The notes beneath the pieces are model-generated. The model worked only from the letters and a program-made list of their open reading frames with translations. It did not search any database and was not told the origin of the DNA. The translations under genes and the position numbers were made by a program. Of a stretch of 14,614 nt of DNA, positions 7,995 through 14,614 are shown one piece after another. The stretch comes from Clostridium sp. CAG:590. GTDB taxonomy: Bacteria; Bacillota; Clostridia; Lachnospirales; Lachnospiraceae. Every line of letters begins with the position of its first letter. Position 1 is the stretch's first letter. The stretch spans positions 44,153-58,766 of the forward strand of contig HF987880.1 in assembly GCA_000431135.1 (NCBI GenBank). Direction: 5' to 3'.

Positions 7995-8621
7995 ATGTTA
8001 AGAGTAGCAGTGATGGTTTCCGGAGGTGGAACGAACCTTCAGGCAATTATAGATGCGGTAGAATCCGGTAGAATTACGAATACAGAACTGGTTGCCGTAG
8101 TCAGCAATAATAAGGGTGCTTATGCATTAGAGCGTGCTAAGAAGGCTGGAATCAAAGATGTTGTTGTATCGCCAAAGGATTATGATACAAGAGAAGAATT
8201 CAATAAAGCATTGATTGAGACGGTGGATTCCCTGAAGGTGGATCTGATCGTACTTGCGGGTTATCTTGTGGTGATCCCGCCGGAAATGATCGATAAGTAT
8301 GAGAACAGGATCATTAATATTCATCCATCATTGATTCCGTCATTTTGTGGTACCGGATTTTATGGACTCAAGGTGCATGAGGCCGCTTTGGCGAGAGGTG
8401 TCAAAGTAGTTGGTGCAACCGTTCATTTTGTGGACAAGGGAACAGATACCGGTCCGATCATTTTGCAGAAGGCAGTTGCTGTCGAAGAGGGAGATACACC
8501 AAAGATACTACAACAAAGAGTAATGGAACAGGCAGAGTGGATCTTATTGCCACAGGCAATTGATCTGATTGCAAATGACAAAGTTGTAGTGGTAGACGGA
8601 AGAGTTGTAACAAAGAACTGA
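7995..8621 (+). CDS. purN: PurN, phosphoribosylglycinamide formyltransferase (10-formyl-THF dependent)
   Basis: Transfers formyl from 10-formyltetrahydrofolate to GAR, giving FGAR. Length is 208 residues, normal for the folate-dependent enzyme and much shorter than ATP-dependent PurT. Catalytic residues corresponding to E. coli Asn106, His108 and Asp144 are all present as Asn108, His110 (NIHPSLIPSF) and Asp147 (VHFVDKGTDTGPI). The N-terminal MVSGGGTNLQAI phosphate-binding segment is intact. GGAGG at 7983-7987, seven bases before ATG, sets the start. It lies between purM and purD with short gaps of 30 and 50 bases, consistent with one transcript. Confidence 0.97.
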   Translation: MLRVAVMVSGGGTNLQAIIDAVESGRITNTELVAVVSNNKGAYALERAKKAGIKDVVVSPKDYDTREEFNKALIETVDSLKVDLIVLAGYLVVIPPEMIDKYENRIINIHPSLIPSFCGTGFYGLKVHEAALARGVKVVGATVHFVDKGTDTGPIILQKAVAVEEGDTPKILQQRVMEQAEWILLPQAIDLIANDKVVVVDGRVVTKN

Positions 8622-8671
8622 TCCTGGCAGGATTGGTCAGAGAATAGATGCAGGAAAACAGGAGGATAATC

Positions 8672-9943
8672 ATGAAAGTTTTGATCATTGGAAGTGGCGG
8701 AAGAGAACATGCAATCGCAACCTGTGTAGCGAAGAGCAAACGGGTATCAAAGATATATGCAGCACCGGGCAATGCCGGAATTGCAGAACTTGCAGAATGT
8801 GTAGATATTTCGGTAATGGATTTTGATAAGCTGGTTGCATTTGCAAAAGAAAAAGCAATTGATTTTGTAATTGTCGGACCGGATGATCCATTGGTAGCTG
8901 GTTGTGTGGATGCTTTTGAAAAAGAGAATATCAAAGTATTTGGACCACGCAGGAATGCAGCGATCATTGAGGGATCTAAGGCATTTTCGAAAGATCTGAT
9001 GAAGAAATATGATATTCCGACTGCTGCATATGAGACATTTGATAATGCAGATGCAGCATTAGCATATCTTGAGACCGCAGAATTCCCAATCGTATTGAAA
9101 GCGGATGGTCTTGCTCTTGGCAAAGGTGTGTTGATCTGTAACGATTTAGAGGAAGCCAAAGCCGGTGTGAAAGAGATCATGTTAGACAAGCACTTTGGCA
9201 ATGCCGGCAATAAGATGGTAATAGAAGAGTTTATGACGGGTCGTGAGGTGTCTGTTCTGGCATTTTGTGATGGAACAACGATCAAGACGATGACTTCTGC
9301 ACAGGATCATAAACGTGCCCAAGACGGTGATCAGGGATTGAATACCGGAGGAATGGGAACATTTTCTCCAAGTCCGTTCTATACCAAAGAGATTGATGAT
9401 TTCTGTCAGGAAGAGATCTATAAGAAGACAATGGCAGCAATGAAGGCAGAAGGAAGAGATTTTGTCGGTGTATTATTTACCGGACTGATGATCACGCCAA
9501 AGGGAACAAAGGTATTGGAGTACAACGCCCGCTTTGGAGATCCTGAAGCACAGGTAGTCCTTCCTAGAATGAAGAATGATATTATTGATGTAATGGAAGC
9601 CTGTATTGAAGGCAGGTTAGACGAGATCAATCTGGAATTTGAGGATAATGCAGCAGTTTGTGTTGTATTAGCATCTGACGGATATCCGGTATCCTACGAA
9701 AAGGGATTCCCGATTCATGGCTTGGAGACATTTAAGGATAAAGAGGATTATTATGTATTCCATGCAGGAACCAAACTTCAGAATGGAGAAGTGGTGACCA
9801 ATGGCGGACGTGTCCTTGGAGTGACTGCAAAGGGAAAAGATCTGGTAACAGCAAGAGCAAATGCATATAAAGCGACTGAATGGATTACATTTGAGAACAA
9901 ATATATGCGTCATGATATTGGAAAAGCAATTGATGAACAGTAG
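8672..9943 (+). CDS. purD: PurD, phosphoribosylamine-glycine ligase (GAR synthetase)
   Basis: ATP-grasp ligase joining glycine to phosphoribosylamine, the second step of IMP synthesis; its product GAR is the PurN substrate. At 423 residues it is full length. Seen in order: N-terminal GSGGREHAIA, the ATP-grasp segment KADGLALGKGVLI, EEFMTGREVSVLAF, AQDHKRAQDGDQGLNTGGMG, and EYNARFGDPEAQVVLPRM. The frame is open from ATG 8648, but AGGAGG at 8660-8665, six bases before ATG 8672, and the family N-terminus MKVLIIGSGGREH fix the start at 8672. It is the last gene of the purMND operon. A promoter for the next unit begins three bases after its stop codon. Confidence 0.97.
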   Translation: MKVLIIGSGGREHAIATCVAKSKRVSKIYAAPGNAGIAELAECVDISVMDFDKLVAFAKEKAIDFVIVGPDDPLVAGCVDAFEKENIKVFGPRRNAAIIEGSKAFSKDLMKKYDIPTAAYETFDNADAALAYLETAEFPIVLKADGLALGKGVLICNDLEEAKAGVKEIMLDKHFGNAGNKMVIEEFMTGREVSVLAFCDGTTIKTMTSAQDHKRAQDGDQGLNTGGMGTFSPSPFYTKEIDDFCQEEIYKKTMAAMKAEGRDFVGVLFTGLMITPKGTKVLEYNARFGDPEAQVVLPRMKNDIIDVMEACIEGRLDEINLEFEDNAAVCVVLASDGYPVSYEKGFPIHGLETFKDKEDYYVFHAGTKLQNGEVVTNGGRVLGVTAKGKDLVTARANAYKATEWITFENKYMRHDIGKAIDEQ

Positions 9944-9945
9944 AA

Positions 9946-9954
9946 TGGTATAAT
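9946..9954 (+). promoter_or_regulatory. Extended -10 promoter ahead of the clpC leader
   Basis: TGGTATAAT matches the extended -10 form TGnTATAAT perfectly and lies just after the purD stop. No good -35 hexamer sits at 16-18 bases upstream, where GCAATT is found, as is common for extended -10 promoters. Transcription would start near 9961, directly at the foot of the long hairpin described next, giving clpC a leader of about 115 bases. A second, weaker candidate, TTGGCA (10023-10028) with TAGTAG (10046-10051), is possible. Confidence 0.55.
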
Positions 9955-9964
9955 ACAAATGAGG

Positions 9965-10044
9965 GGTCTGTTGTACAATCACCATACATGGAGAATGCAT
10001 TTTCATAAGTGTTTCCATGTGTTTGGCACAACGGACCTTTCTTT
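9965..10044 (+). terminator. Long hairpin with T-rich tail: purMND terminator and/or structured clpC leader
   Basis: GGTCTGTTGT (9965-9974) pairs with ACAACGGACC (10028-10037), ten pairs including one G-U. Inside it, ACATGGA (9986-9992) pairs with TCCATGT (10014-10020). CCA (9982-9984) can pair with TGG (10024-10026), leaving an asymmetric internal loop around ACAATCA. TTTCTTT follows at 10038-10044. This can end purMND transcription. Because the promoter at 9946-9954 starts RNA at its base, it could also be a clpC attenuator or a short stable RNA of about 85 bases. No known RNA family was recognised. Confidence 0.6.
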
Positions 10045-10075
10045 GTAGTAGAATATATAGAGATTGGAGAATGCA

Positions 10076-12529
10076 ATGAAACAGAATTATACCAAAAGTG
10101 CAAATAATGCTCTGAAGTATGCAAAGAAAGTTGCACTGCAATTAAAACAGGAATATGTCGGAAGTGAGCATTTACTTCTTGGACTTATGAAAGAAAAAAA
10201 TGGCATTGCTTATGCAGTTCTTACGAAGAATGGCGTGGACGAGGAACGGTTAGAGAACCTTACCAGCCAGCTTATGATGGATCATACCAATGTTGCATTG
10301 GTGGACAAAGCAGATTATTCCAAAAGATGTCAGGATATTCTCGACCTTGCGGACAAAGAAGCGACCAAATTCAAATCAAAGCAGGTAGGAACGGAACATT
10401 TATTGATCGCGATCATTAAACATCCGGACAGTGTTGCATTTCGTCTGTTGACAGCGATGAATATAGCAATTCCGAAAATGTATGGTGAAATATTAACCGC
10501 AATGTGTGTGGATCCGGCAATTGCAAAAAGCGAATTAAATCAATTAAAGTCAAAAGATAAAAGAGGAAAATCCGCTACGCCGACATTGGATCAGTATTCA
10601 AGAGATTTTACCAGATTAGCGAGAGAAGGAAAATTAGATCCGGTTGTGGGAAGAACAACTGAGATTCAAAGAGTGGTACAGATTCTTAGCAGAAGAATGA
10701 AGAATAATCCGTGTCTTGTAGGAGAACCGGGTGTTGGTAAGACTGCAATTGTAGAAGGACTTGCGCAGATGATCGATGTAGGGGATGTGCCGGAAACCGT
10801 GTTAGGGAAAAGACTGCTTTCGCTTGATCTTTCCGGAATGGTGGCTGGTTCCAAATATCGTGGAGAATTCGAAGAAAGAATCAAGAAATTGATTCAGGAA
10901 GTAACGCAGGCAGGAAATATCATATTATTTGTAGATGAATTGCATACAATCATCGGCGCCGGTGGTGCAGAAGGTGCAATTGATGCGTCTAATATATTGA
11001 AGCCGGCACTTTCGCGCGGAGAGATTCAGATGATCGGTGCGACTACTACCGCAGAATACCGCAAGTATATTGAAAAGGATGCAGCATTAGAAAGAAGATT
11101 TCAGCCGGTGACTGTACAGGAACCAACGCCGGAAGAGGCGGTAGAGATTCTTAGAGGATTATGTCCGATCTATGAGTATCATCATGGTTTATCAATTGGT
11201 GATGATGCGATCAAGGCTTGTGTTACATTATCGGTACGGTATCTGAATGATCGTTTCCTGCCGGATAAAGCAATTGATCTGATGGATGAGGCGGCAGCGA
11301 AGAAACGACTGGCAGCATTTAAGGTTACACCACAGATGAAACAGATTGAAAAAGAACTGTCGGTGTTAAATGAAGAATTAGATGAATCCTTTATGGAGAA
11401 TGATTTGGAAACTGCGCATGAGACAAAGCTTGCAATCAAAGTATTAGAAGAGAAACGTGACAAACTAAAGAAAAAACATGACAATACATTGAAGAATCAG
11501 GATCTGACATTGAATGAAGAGGATATTGCCCAGGTTGTATCCGAATGGACAAAGATTCCGGTCAGCAGATTGCAGGAGGAAGAGTCCAAACGTCTGCTGC
11601 ATTTAGAGGATGAATTACACAAGCGTGTGATCGGACAAAATGAAGCGGTAGAGGCAGTTGCAAAGGCAATCAAACGAGGCAGGGTTGGACTAAAGGACCC
11701 GAAACGTCCGATTGGTTCATTCCTGTTCTTAGGACCGACCGGTGTCGGTAAAACAGAACTTTCAAAAGCGTTGGCAGAGACCGTATTTGGGGACGAGAAG
11801 AACCTGATACGCGTTGATATGTCCGAATACATGGAGAAACATAGCGTGTCCAAAATGATCGGTTCGCCTCCTGGATATGTTGGATTTGAAGAAGGCGGTC
11901 AGTTAAGTGAACAGGTCCGGAAGAATCCGTATTCTGTTATCTTATTTGATGAGATTGAAAAAGCACATGTGGATATATTTAACGTTCTGTTACAGATATT
12001 AGATGATGGACATGTGACAGATGCACAGGGACGTAAAGTAGATTTTAAGAACACGATCATTATTATGACGAGTAATGCGGGTGCATCCAGAATTATGGAG
12101 CCGAAACGCTTAGGATTTACCGGTGATTCTTCTGATAGCAAGGAACATGAGGATATGAAGAATGGTGTTATGGAAGAGGTTAAGAGATTATTTAAGCCGG
12201 AATTTTTGAACCGTATTGATGACACGATCGTATTCCATGCCCTGACAAAGGAAGAAGTGAAACAGATTGCAAGTCTGTTGCTGCATAATTTTGCAAAGCG
12301 GGTGAAAGAGCAGTTGGGAATCGAATTGCGTTATGGAGAGGCTTTGAAGAATTATATATTCGAAAAAGGATATGACAAGAAGTATGGTGCACGTCCGTTA
12401 AAGAGAGCCATTCAAAATGAAGTAGAAGACAAGATGGCAGAAGAAATGCTCGCAGGCAATATAAAGGCGGGACAGACTGTGCGGATCTCGATTGTAAAAG
12501 CGGGAGTGAAGTTTAAGGTTTTGGAGTAA
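10076..12529 (+). CDS. clpC: ClpC, AAA+ unfoldase subunit of the ClpCP protease
   Basis: Hexameric ATPase that unfolds proteins and feeds them to ClpP. The 817 residues match ClpC (B. subtilis 810). Order: two Clp-N repeats (about 1-150); first AAA+ domain with Walker A GEPGVGKT (216-223) and Walker B ILFVDE ending at 288; a short UVR-like coiled middle domain (about 413-460) typical of ClpC rather than the long ClpB one; second AAA+ domain with GPTGVGKT (553-560) and ILFDE (622-626). LGF at 679-681 is the ClpP-docking loop, so it should work with a protease. The frame extends to TTG 10064, but ATG 10076 is chosen because GGAGA ends five bases before it and MKQNYTKSA fits the family N-terminus. 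ctsR, mcsA and mcsB, usual upstream partners in Bacilli, are absent. No CtsR box was seen. Confidence 0.96.
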   Translation: MKQNYTKSANNALKYAKKVALQLKQEYVGSEHLLLGLMKEKNGIAYAVLTKNGVDEERLENLTSQLMMDHTNVALVDKADYSKRCQDILDLADKEATKFKSKQVGTEHLLIAIIKHPDSVAFRLLTAMNIAIPKMYGEILTAMCVDPAIAKSELNQLKSKDKRGKSATPTLDQYSRDFTRLAREGKLDPVVGRTTEIQRVVQILSRRMKNNPCLVGEPGVGKTAIVEGLAQMIDVGDVPETVLGKRLLSLDLSGMVAGSKYRGEFEERIKKLIQEVTQAGNIILFVDELHTIIGAGGAEGAIDASNILKPALSRGEIQMIGATTTAEYRKYIEKDAALERRFQPVTVQEPTPEEAVEILRGLCPIYEYHHGLSIGDDAIKACVTLSVRYLNDRFLPDKAIDLMDEAAAKKRLAAFKVTPQMKQIEKELSVLNEELDESFMENDLETAHETKLAIKVLEEKRDKLKKKHDNTLKNQDLTLNEEDIAQVVSEWTKIPVSRLQEEESKRLLHLEDELHKRVIGQNEAVEAVAKAIKRGRVGLKDPKRPIGSFLFLGPTGVGKTELSKALAETVFGDEKNLIRVDMSEYMEKHSVSKMIGSPPGYVGFEEGGQLSEQVRKNPYSVILFDEIEKAHVDIFNVLLQILDDGHVTDAQGRKVDFKNTIIIMTSNAGASRIMEPKRLGFTGDSSDSKEHEDMKNGVMEEVKRLFKPEFLNRIDDTIVFHALTKEEVKQIASLLLHNFAKRVKEQLGIELRYGEALKNYIFEKGYDKKYGARPLKRAIQNEVEDKMAEEMLAGNIKAGQTVRISIVKAGVKFKVLE

Positions 12530-12541
12530 ATTTGGAGTAAA
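12520..12541 (+). repeat. 11-bp tandem duplication across the clpC stop codon
   Basis: TTTGGAGTAAA occurs twice back to back (12520-12530 and 12531-12541). The first copy supplies the last clpC codons and its TAA stop. The second copy places another in-register TTGGAGTAA just downstream. It is probably a small replication-slippage duplication with no effect on the protein. Confidence 0.8.
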
Positions 12542-12556
12542 TTTATAAAAAATTAG

Positions 12557-12585
12557 CTGGAAAAAAGCCACCATATATTGTATAC
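12557..12585 (+). promoter_or_regulatory. Putative promoter for the 136-residue protein gene and radA
   Basis: TGGAAA at 12557-12562 (four of six matches to -35), a 17-base spacer, and TATACT at 12580-12585. Predicted start is near 12592, about 90 bases before the gene. No convincing terminator follows clpC in the 152-base gap, so readthrough from clpC is also possible. Confidence 0.4.
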
Positions 12586-12681
12586 TATAAGCACGATAAA
12601 TGGGCTCTTTTGTGGTGAATGGCAATTGAGACATACGAAGATATAACAGCATAATCGGATAAAGTACAGGAGGACAAGAAG

Positions 12682-13092
12682 ATGGCAGTAGTAAGCGAGC
12701 TGATCAAAGAAGAGAATGGGACATTAAGTTTTGGCAATTATGAGTTGGACACAAAGACCAAATTAGACGGTTTTGAGTTCAAAGGAGATAAATATAAAGT
12801 TAAGACATTTAAAGAGATTACCAAACTTGAGAAGAATGGCTCATTTGTATATGAATCTGTACCGGGAACCGTTGTACATGGATTTAATGCATCTGACAAT
12901 ATGGTAGAATTTCAGGTAGAAGGAACAGAGGATTCCCAGATCACATTGGAATTAGAAGCAGGACAGGAATATGTTACAGTGATCGATGGCAACAGTGCAG
13001 GATCTGTCAAGACTAATCTTGGTGGAAAGCTGAATTTAAGTGTGGAACTGAATCCGGGACAGGTTTCTACTATTAAGATCGAGAAATTATAA
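12682..13092 (+). CDS. Conserved-looking hypothetical protein, 136 residues, beta-rich
   Basis: Function not recognised. It is a small acidic soluble protein with no signal peptide, membrane segment or cysteine. Alternating hydrophobic patterns suggest mostly beta strands. The N-terminal part (1-60) has FGNYELDTKTKLDGFEFKGD and a run around KVKTFKEITKLEKNG. The C-terminal half (about 65-136) looks like a small beta-sandwich, with VEFQVEG, ITLELEAGQEYVTV and LNLSVELNPGQVSTIKI. From memory, similar Lachnospiraceae proteins have been labelled endosialidase in databases; nothing here shows glycosidase catalytic residues and I would not transfer that name. AGGAGG at 12668-12673, eight bases before ATG, gives a firm start. 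Its TAA overlaps the radA ribosome binding site, with radA beginning ten bases later, so the two are very likely co-translated. Confidence 0.85.
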   Translation: MAVVSELIKEENGTLSFGNYELDTKTKLDGFEFKGDKYKVKTFKEITKLEKNGSFVYESVPGTVVHGFNASDNMVEFQVEGTEDSQITLELEAGQEYVTVIDGNSAGSVKTNLGGKLNLSVELNPGQVSTIKIEKL

Positions 13093-13102
13093 GGAGATTT
13101 AT

Positions 13103-14164
13103 ATGGCAAAGGCAAAACAGATCTATTTTTGCCAGGAGTGTGGATATGAATCGGCTAAGTGGCTCGGACAGTGTCCGGGATGTAAGAATTGGAATACTTT
13201 TGTAGAAGAGAAATTAGTAGTAGGCGTTGGCCAGCACTCTGTAAAAAGTACAGAGGCTGCAACGCCTACTAGCATTTTAAATGTCACTACGTCGGAAGAT
13301 ACACGAATTGGCACAGGCATGAAAGAATTAGACCGCGTATTAGGCGGAGGAATCGTAAAAGGTTCTCTTACTCTGGTTGGAGGCGATCCGGGAATTGGTA
13401 AATCCACCCTGTTATTACAGGTATGCCGTAATCTGACAAGTGCAGAACATAAGGTGTTATATGTATCCGGAGAGGAATCATTACAACAGATCAAGCTCCG
13501 GGCAGAGCGTCTGGGTGGATTTACGAAGGATATGCTTTTATTATGTGAGACAAATCTGGATGCGATCGAAGGTGGAATCACTAAGATCATGCCGGAAGTG
13601 GTTGTGATTGATTCTATTCAGACAATGTACTTAGAGGGTGTTAACAGTGGTGCAGGCAGTGTATCACAGGTAAGAGAGGTAACCGGACGGTTAATGCGTA
13701 TTGCCAAACAATTGGATATTGCAATCTTCATTGTCGGACATGTGACAAAAGAGGGAATGGTGGCAGGACCTAGAACACTGGAACATATGGTGGATACGGT
13801 GTTATATTTTGAAGGGGAGAAGAATGCGATCTACCGTATCTTACGAGGGGTAAAGAACCGTTTTGGCTCTACGAACGAGATTGGTGTATTTGAAATGAAG
13901 GAAAATGGACTGTCAGAAGTGGAAAATCCATCACAGGTCATGTTGAATGGACGGCCGTTGGATGCGGCAGGATCCGTTGTGGTATGTTCAATGGAAGGAA
14001 CAAGACCGATTCTGATCGAGATTCAGGCACTGGTGTGTCAGTCGAATTTTAATCTTCCAAGAAGAACTTCTGTCGGAATAGATTATAACCGGGTGAATCT
14101 GTTAATGGCGGGGTTTTTGGGAAGGGGGGGGGGGGTGTTGGTGGGGCAGTGTGTTTTTTGTTAG
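13103..14164 (+). CDS. radA: RadA (Sms) DNA repair/recombination ATPase, main 5' part, frame broken near the 3' end
   Basis: RadA is a RecA-like ATPase with helicase activity that promotes branch migration in homologous recombination. Seen here: a four-cysteine zinc finger (C10, C13, C24, C27), Walker A GDPGIGKS at 94-101, the RadA-specific KNRFG at 251-255, and the start of the Lon-like C-terminal domain with PRRTSVGIDYNRVNLLMA ending at residue 336. After residue 336 the translation becomes GFLGRGGGVLVGQCVFC and stops, where the family has about ten residues of the form VLEKR-G followed by DAYVN. The true continuation resumes in another frame at 14164. AAGGAG at 13091-13096 sets the start. 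Reconnecting the halves with about ten residues gives roughly 451 residues, the normal RadA length. Gene identity is certain. Whether the break is real is doubtful. Confidence 0.93.
   Translation: MAKAKQIYFCQECGYESAKWLGQCPGCKNWNTFVEEKLVVGVGQHSVKSTEAATPTSILNVTTSEDTRIGTGMKELDRVLGGGIVKGSLTLVGGDPGIGKSTLLLQVCRNLTSAEHKVLYVSGEESLQQIKLRAERLGGFTKDMLLLCETNLDAIEGGITKIMPEVVVIDSIQTMYLEGVNSGAGSVSQVREVTGRLMRIAKQLDIAIFIVGHVTKEGMVAGPRTLEHMVDTVLYFEGEKNAIYRILRGVKNRFGSTNEIGVFEMKENGLSEVENPSQVMLNGRPLDAAGSVVVCSMEGTRPILIEIQALVCQSNFNLPRRTSVGIDYNRVNLLMAGFLGRGGGVLVGQCVFC
14111..14163. other. Anomalous G/T-rich low-complexity patch inside radA, including G12
   Basis: These 53 bases are almost entirely G and T. They include 12 consecutive G at 14124-14135, a T6 run at 14154-14159 and several shorter G runs, unlike anything else in this AT-rich window. 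They occupy the place of about 30 expected bases encoding the conserved AVLEKR-type segment. The remainder modulo three changes the frame. The correct sequence is resumed on both sides. The pattern resembles stretched homopolymer calls in a low-quality read end or contig join. Confidence 0.8.
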
Positions 14165-14481
14165 CAGGAAATGATGCTTATGTGAATCTTGCGGGTGGAA
14201 TGAAATTGAACGAGCCTGCGATTGATTTAGGTATCATTGTAGCATTGGTATCCAGTTTTAAGAATGTACCAGTGGATGCACATACGATCATTTTTGGAGA
14301 AGTAGGATTGGCAGGAGAAGTGCGCGGAGTATCCATGGCAGCACAACGGGTGAAAGAGGCTGCCAAGTTAGGTTTTACGACATGCATTTTGCCAAAGATT
14401 AATTGTGATGGCATAGATGAAGTCGAAGGAATCAAATTGATCGGTGTACAGAATATTGCGGAAGTACTGGCATATATTTAG
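14149..14481 (+). pseudogene. radA: RadA 3' part (end of the Lon-like domain), out of frame with the 5' part
   Basis: The reading from 14164 encodes AGNDAYVNLAGGMKLNEPAI and the rest of the RadA C-terminus, including DLGIIVALVSSFKNVPVDAH, FGEVGLAGEVRGV and CILPKINCDGI, to the normal end. The GTG at 14149 lies inside the low-complexity patch and has no ribosome binding site, so this is not an independent gene. It should be merged with the 5' part if the patch proves to be a sequence error. If the break is real, RadA would lack the end of its Lon-like domain. Confidence 0.85.
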
Positions 14482-14614
14482 TATTTTTTTTACTGTATTT
14501 TCTTTCAATATATTCGAATTCAAGAAGAGGTATGCACAATATATAGCGGTTATTTCCCCTTGTTTTTACTTGCTTTTTGTCGGGTGATAAAAAAGTCGAA
14601 AAAATTTGAAAAAA
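14482..14614. other. Noncoding tail after radA
   Basis: AT-rich, 133 bases to the window edge, with no gene. A T8 run at 14484-14491 follows the radA stop but no GC-bearing hairpin precedes it, so a standard terminator is not supported. Nothing else in it can be assigned with confidence. Confidence 0.5.

Noticed and set aside
8618..8640. Hairpin between purN and purD as a terminator
   Set aside because: Only short interrupted stems (CTGA/TCAG and TCC/GGA) and no T-run; purN-purD look co-transcribed.
9988..10008. Six-codon leader peptide (MENAFS) in the clpC leader
   Set aside because: No ribosome binding site upstream and no regulatory codon run; more simply explained as part of the hairpin.
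12618..12653. 11-codon open frame in the gap before the 136-residue protein
   Set aside because: No ribosome binding site and length within chance expectation.
14111..14163. Programmed ribosomal frameshift in radA
   Set aside because: RadA is not known to use frameshifting, there is no stimulatory structure evident, and the patch destroys conserved residues and adds length rather than only shifting frame.
14576..14604. Possible Spo0A-box-like sequences (TGTCGGG and AGTCGAA) after radA
   Set aside because: Both are imperfect matches in AT-rich DNA at the window edge, and no downstream gene can be seen to support a promoter.

Overview
The window looks like chromosomal DNA from an AT-rich anaerobic Firmicute, most likely a Lachnospiraceae/Clostridia member. 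This is inferred from strong AGGAGG-type ribosome binding sites, sigma-A-like promoters, ClpC plus RadA as neighbours, and protein sequences resembling that family. No database search was possible, so genus is not claimed. No IS element, phage gene, tRNA, rRNA or CRISPR array was seen.

Layout. (1) 1-1600: purE on the + strand converges on purC on the - strand, with a bidirectional hairpin terminator between them. (2) 1531-6841: a short divergent promoter region serves purC leftward and, rightward, a two-gene operon. That operon encodes a 1163-residue J-domain-like/TPR protein and, 12 bases later, a 562-residue Hsp70 of the HscC type. (3) 6846-9943: a strong promoter drives purM-purN-purD. (4) 9946-10075: an extended -10 promoter and a long hairpin form a structured leader or terminator ahead of clpC. 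(5) 10076-14481: clpC, a 136-residue protein of unknown function, and radA. The radA reading frame is broken at an anomalous G/T-rich patch that contains 12 consecutive G.

Functions. PurD, PurN, PurM, PurE and PurC are five de novo IMP pathway enzymes, covering GAR synthesis, formylation of GAR, AIR synthesis, AIR carboxylation chemistry and SAICAR synthesis. purF, purH, purL/Q/S and purB are not in the window. The rest of the window is protein quality control (J-like/HscC pair, ClpC unfoldase) and DNA recombination/repair (RadA).

The least ordinary parts are four. The chaperone pair sits inside a purine gene cluster, and its J-like domain has NPE where HPD should be. The same protein has a five-cysteine cluster near its C-terminus. 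clpC has a structured leader and no ctsR-mcsA-mcsB upstream. The radA lesion looks more like a sequencing or assembly error than a true pseudogene. Five start codons were placed by ribosome binding site and family alignment rather than by longest frame: purC at 1478, the J-like gene at 1649, purD at 8672, clpC at 10076, and the radA 3' piece, which has no genuine start of its own.
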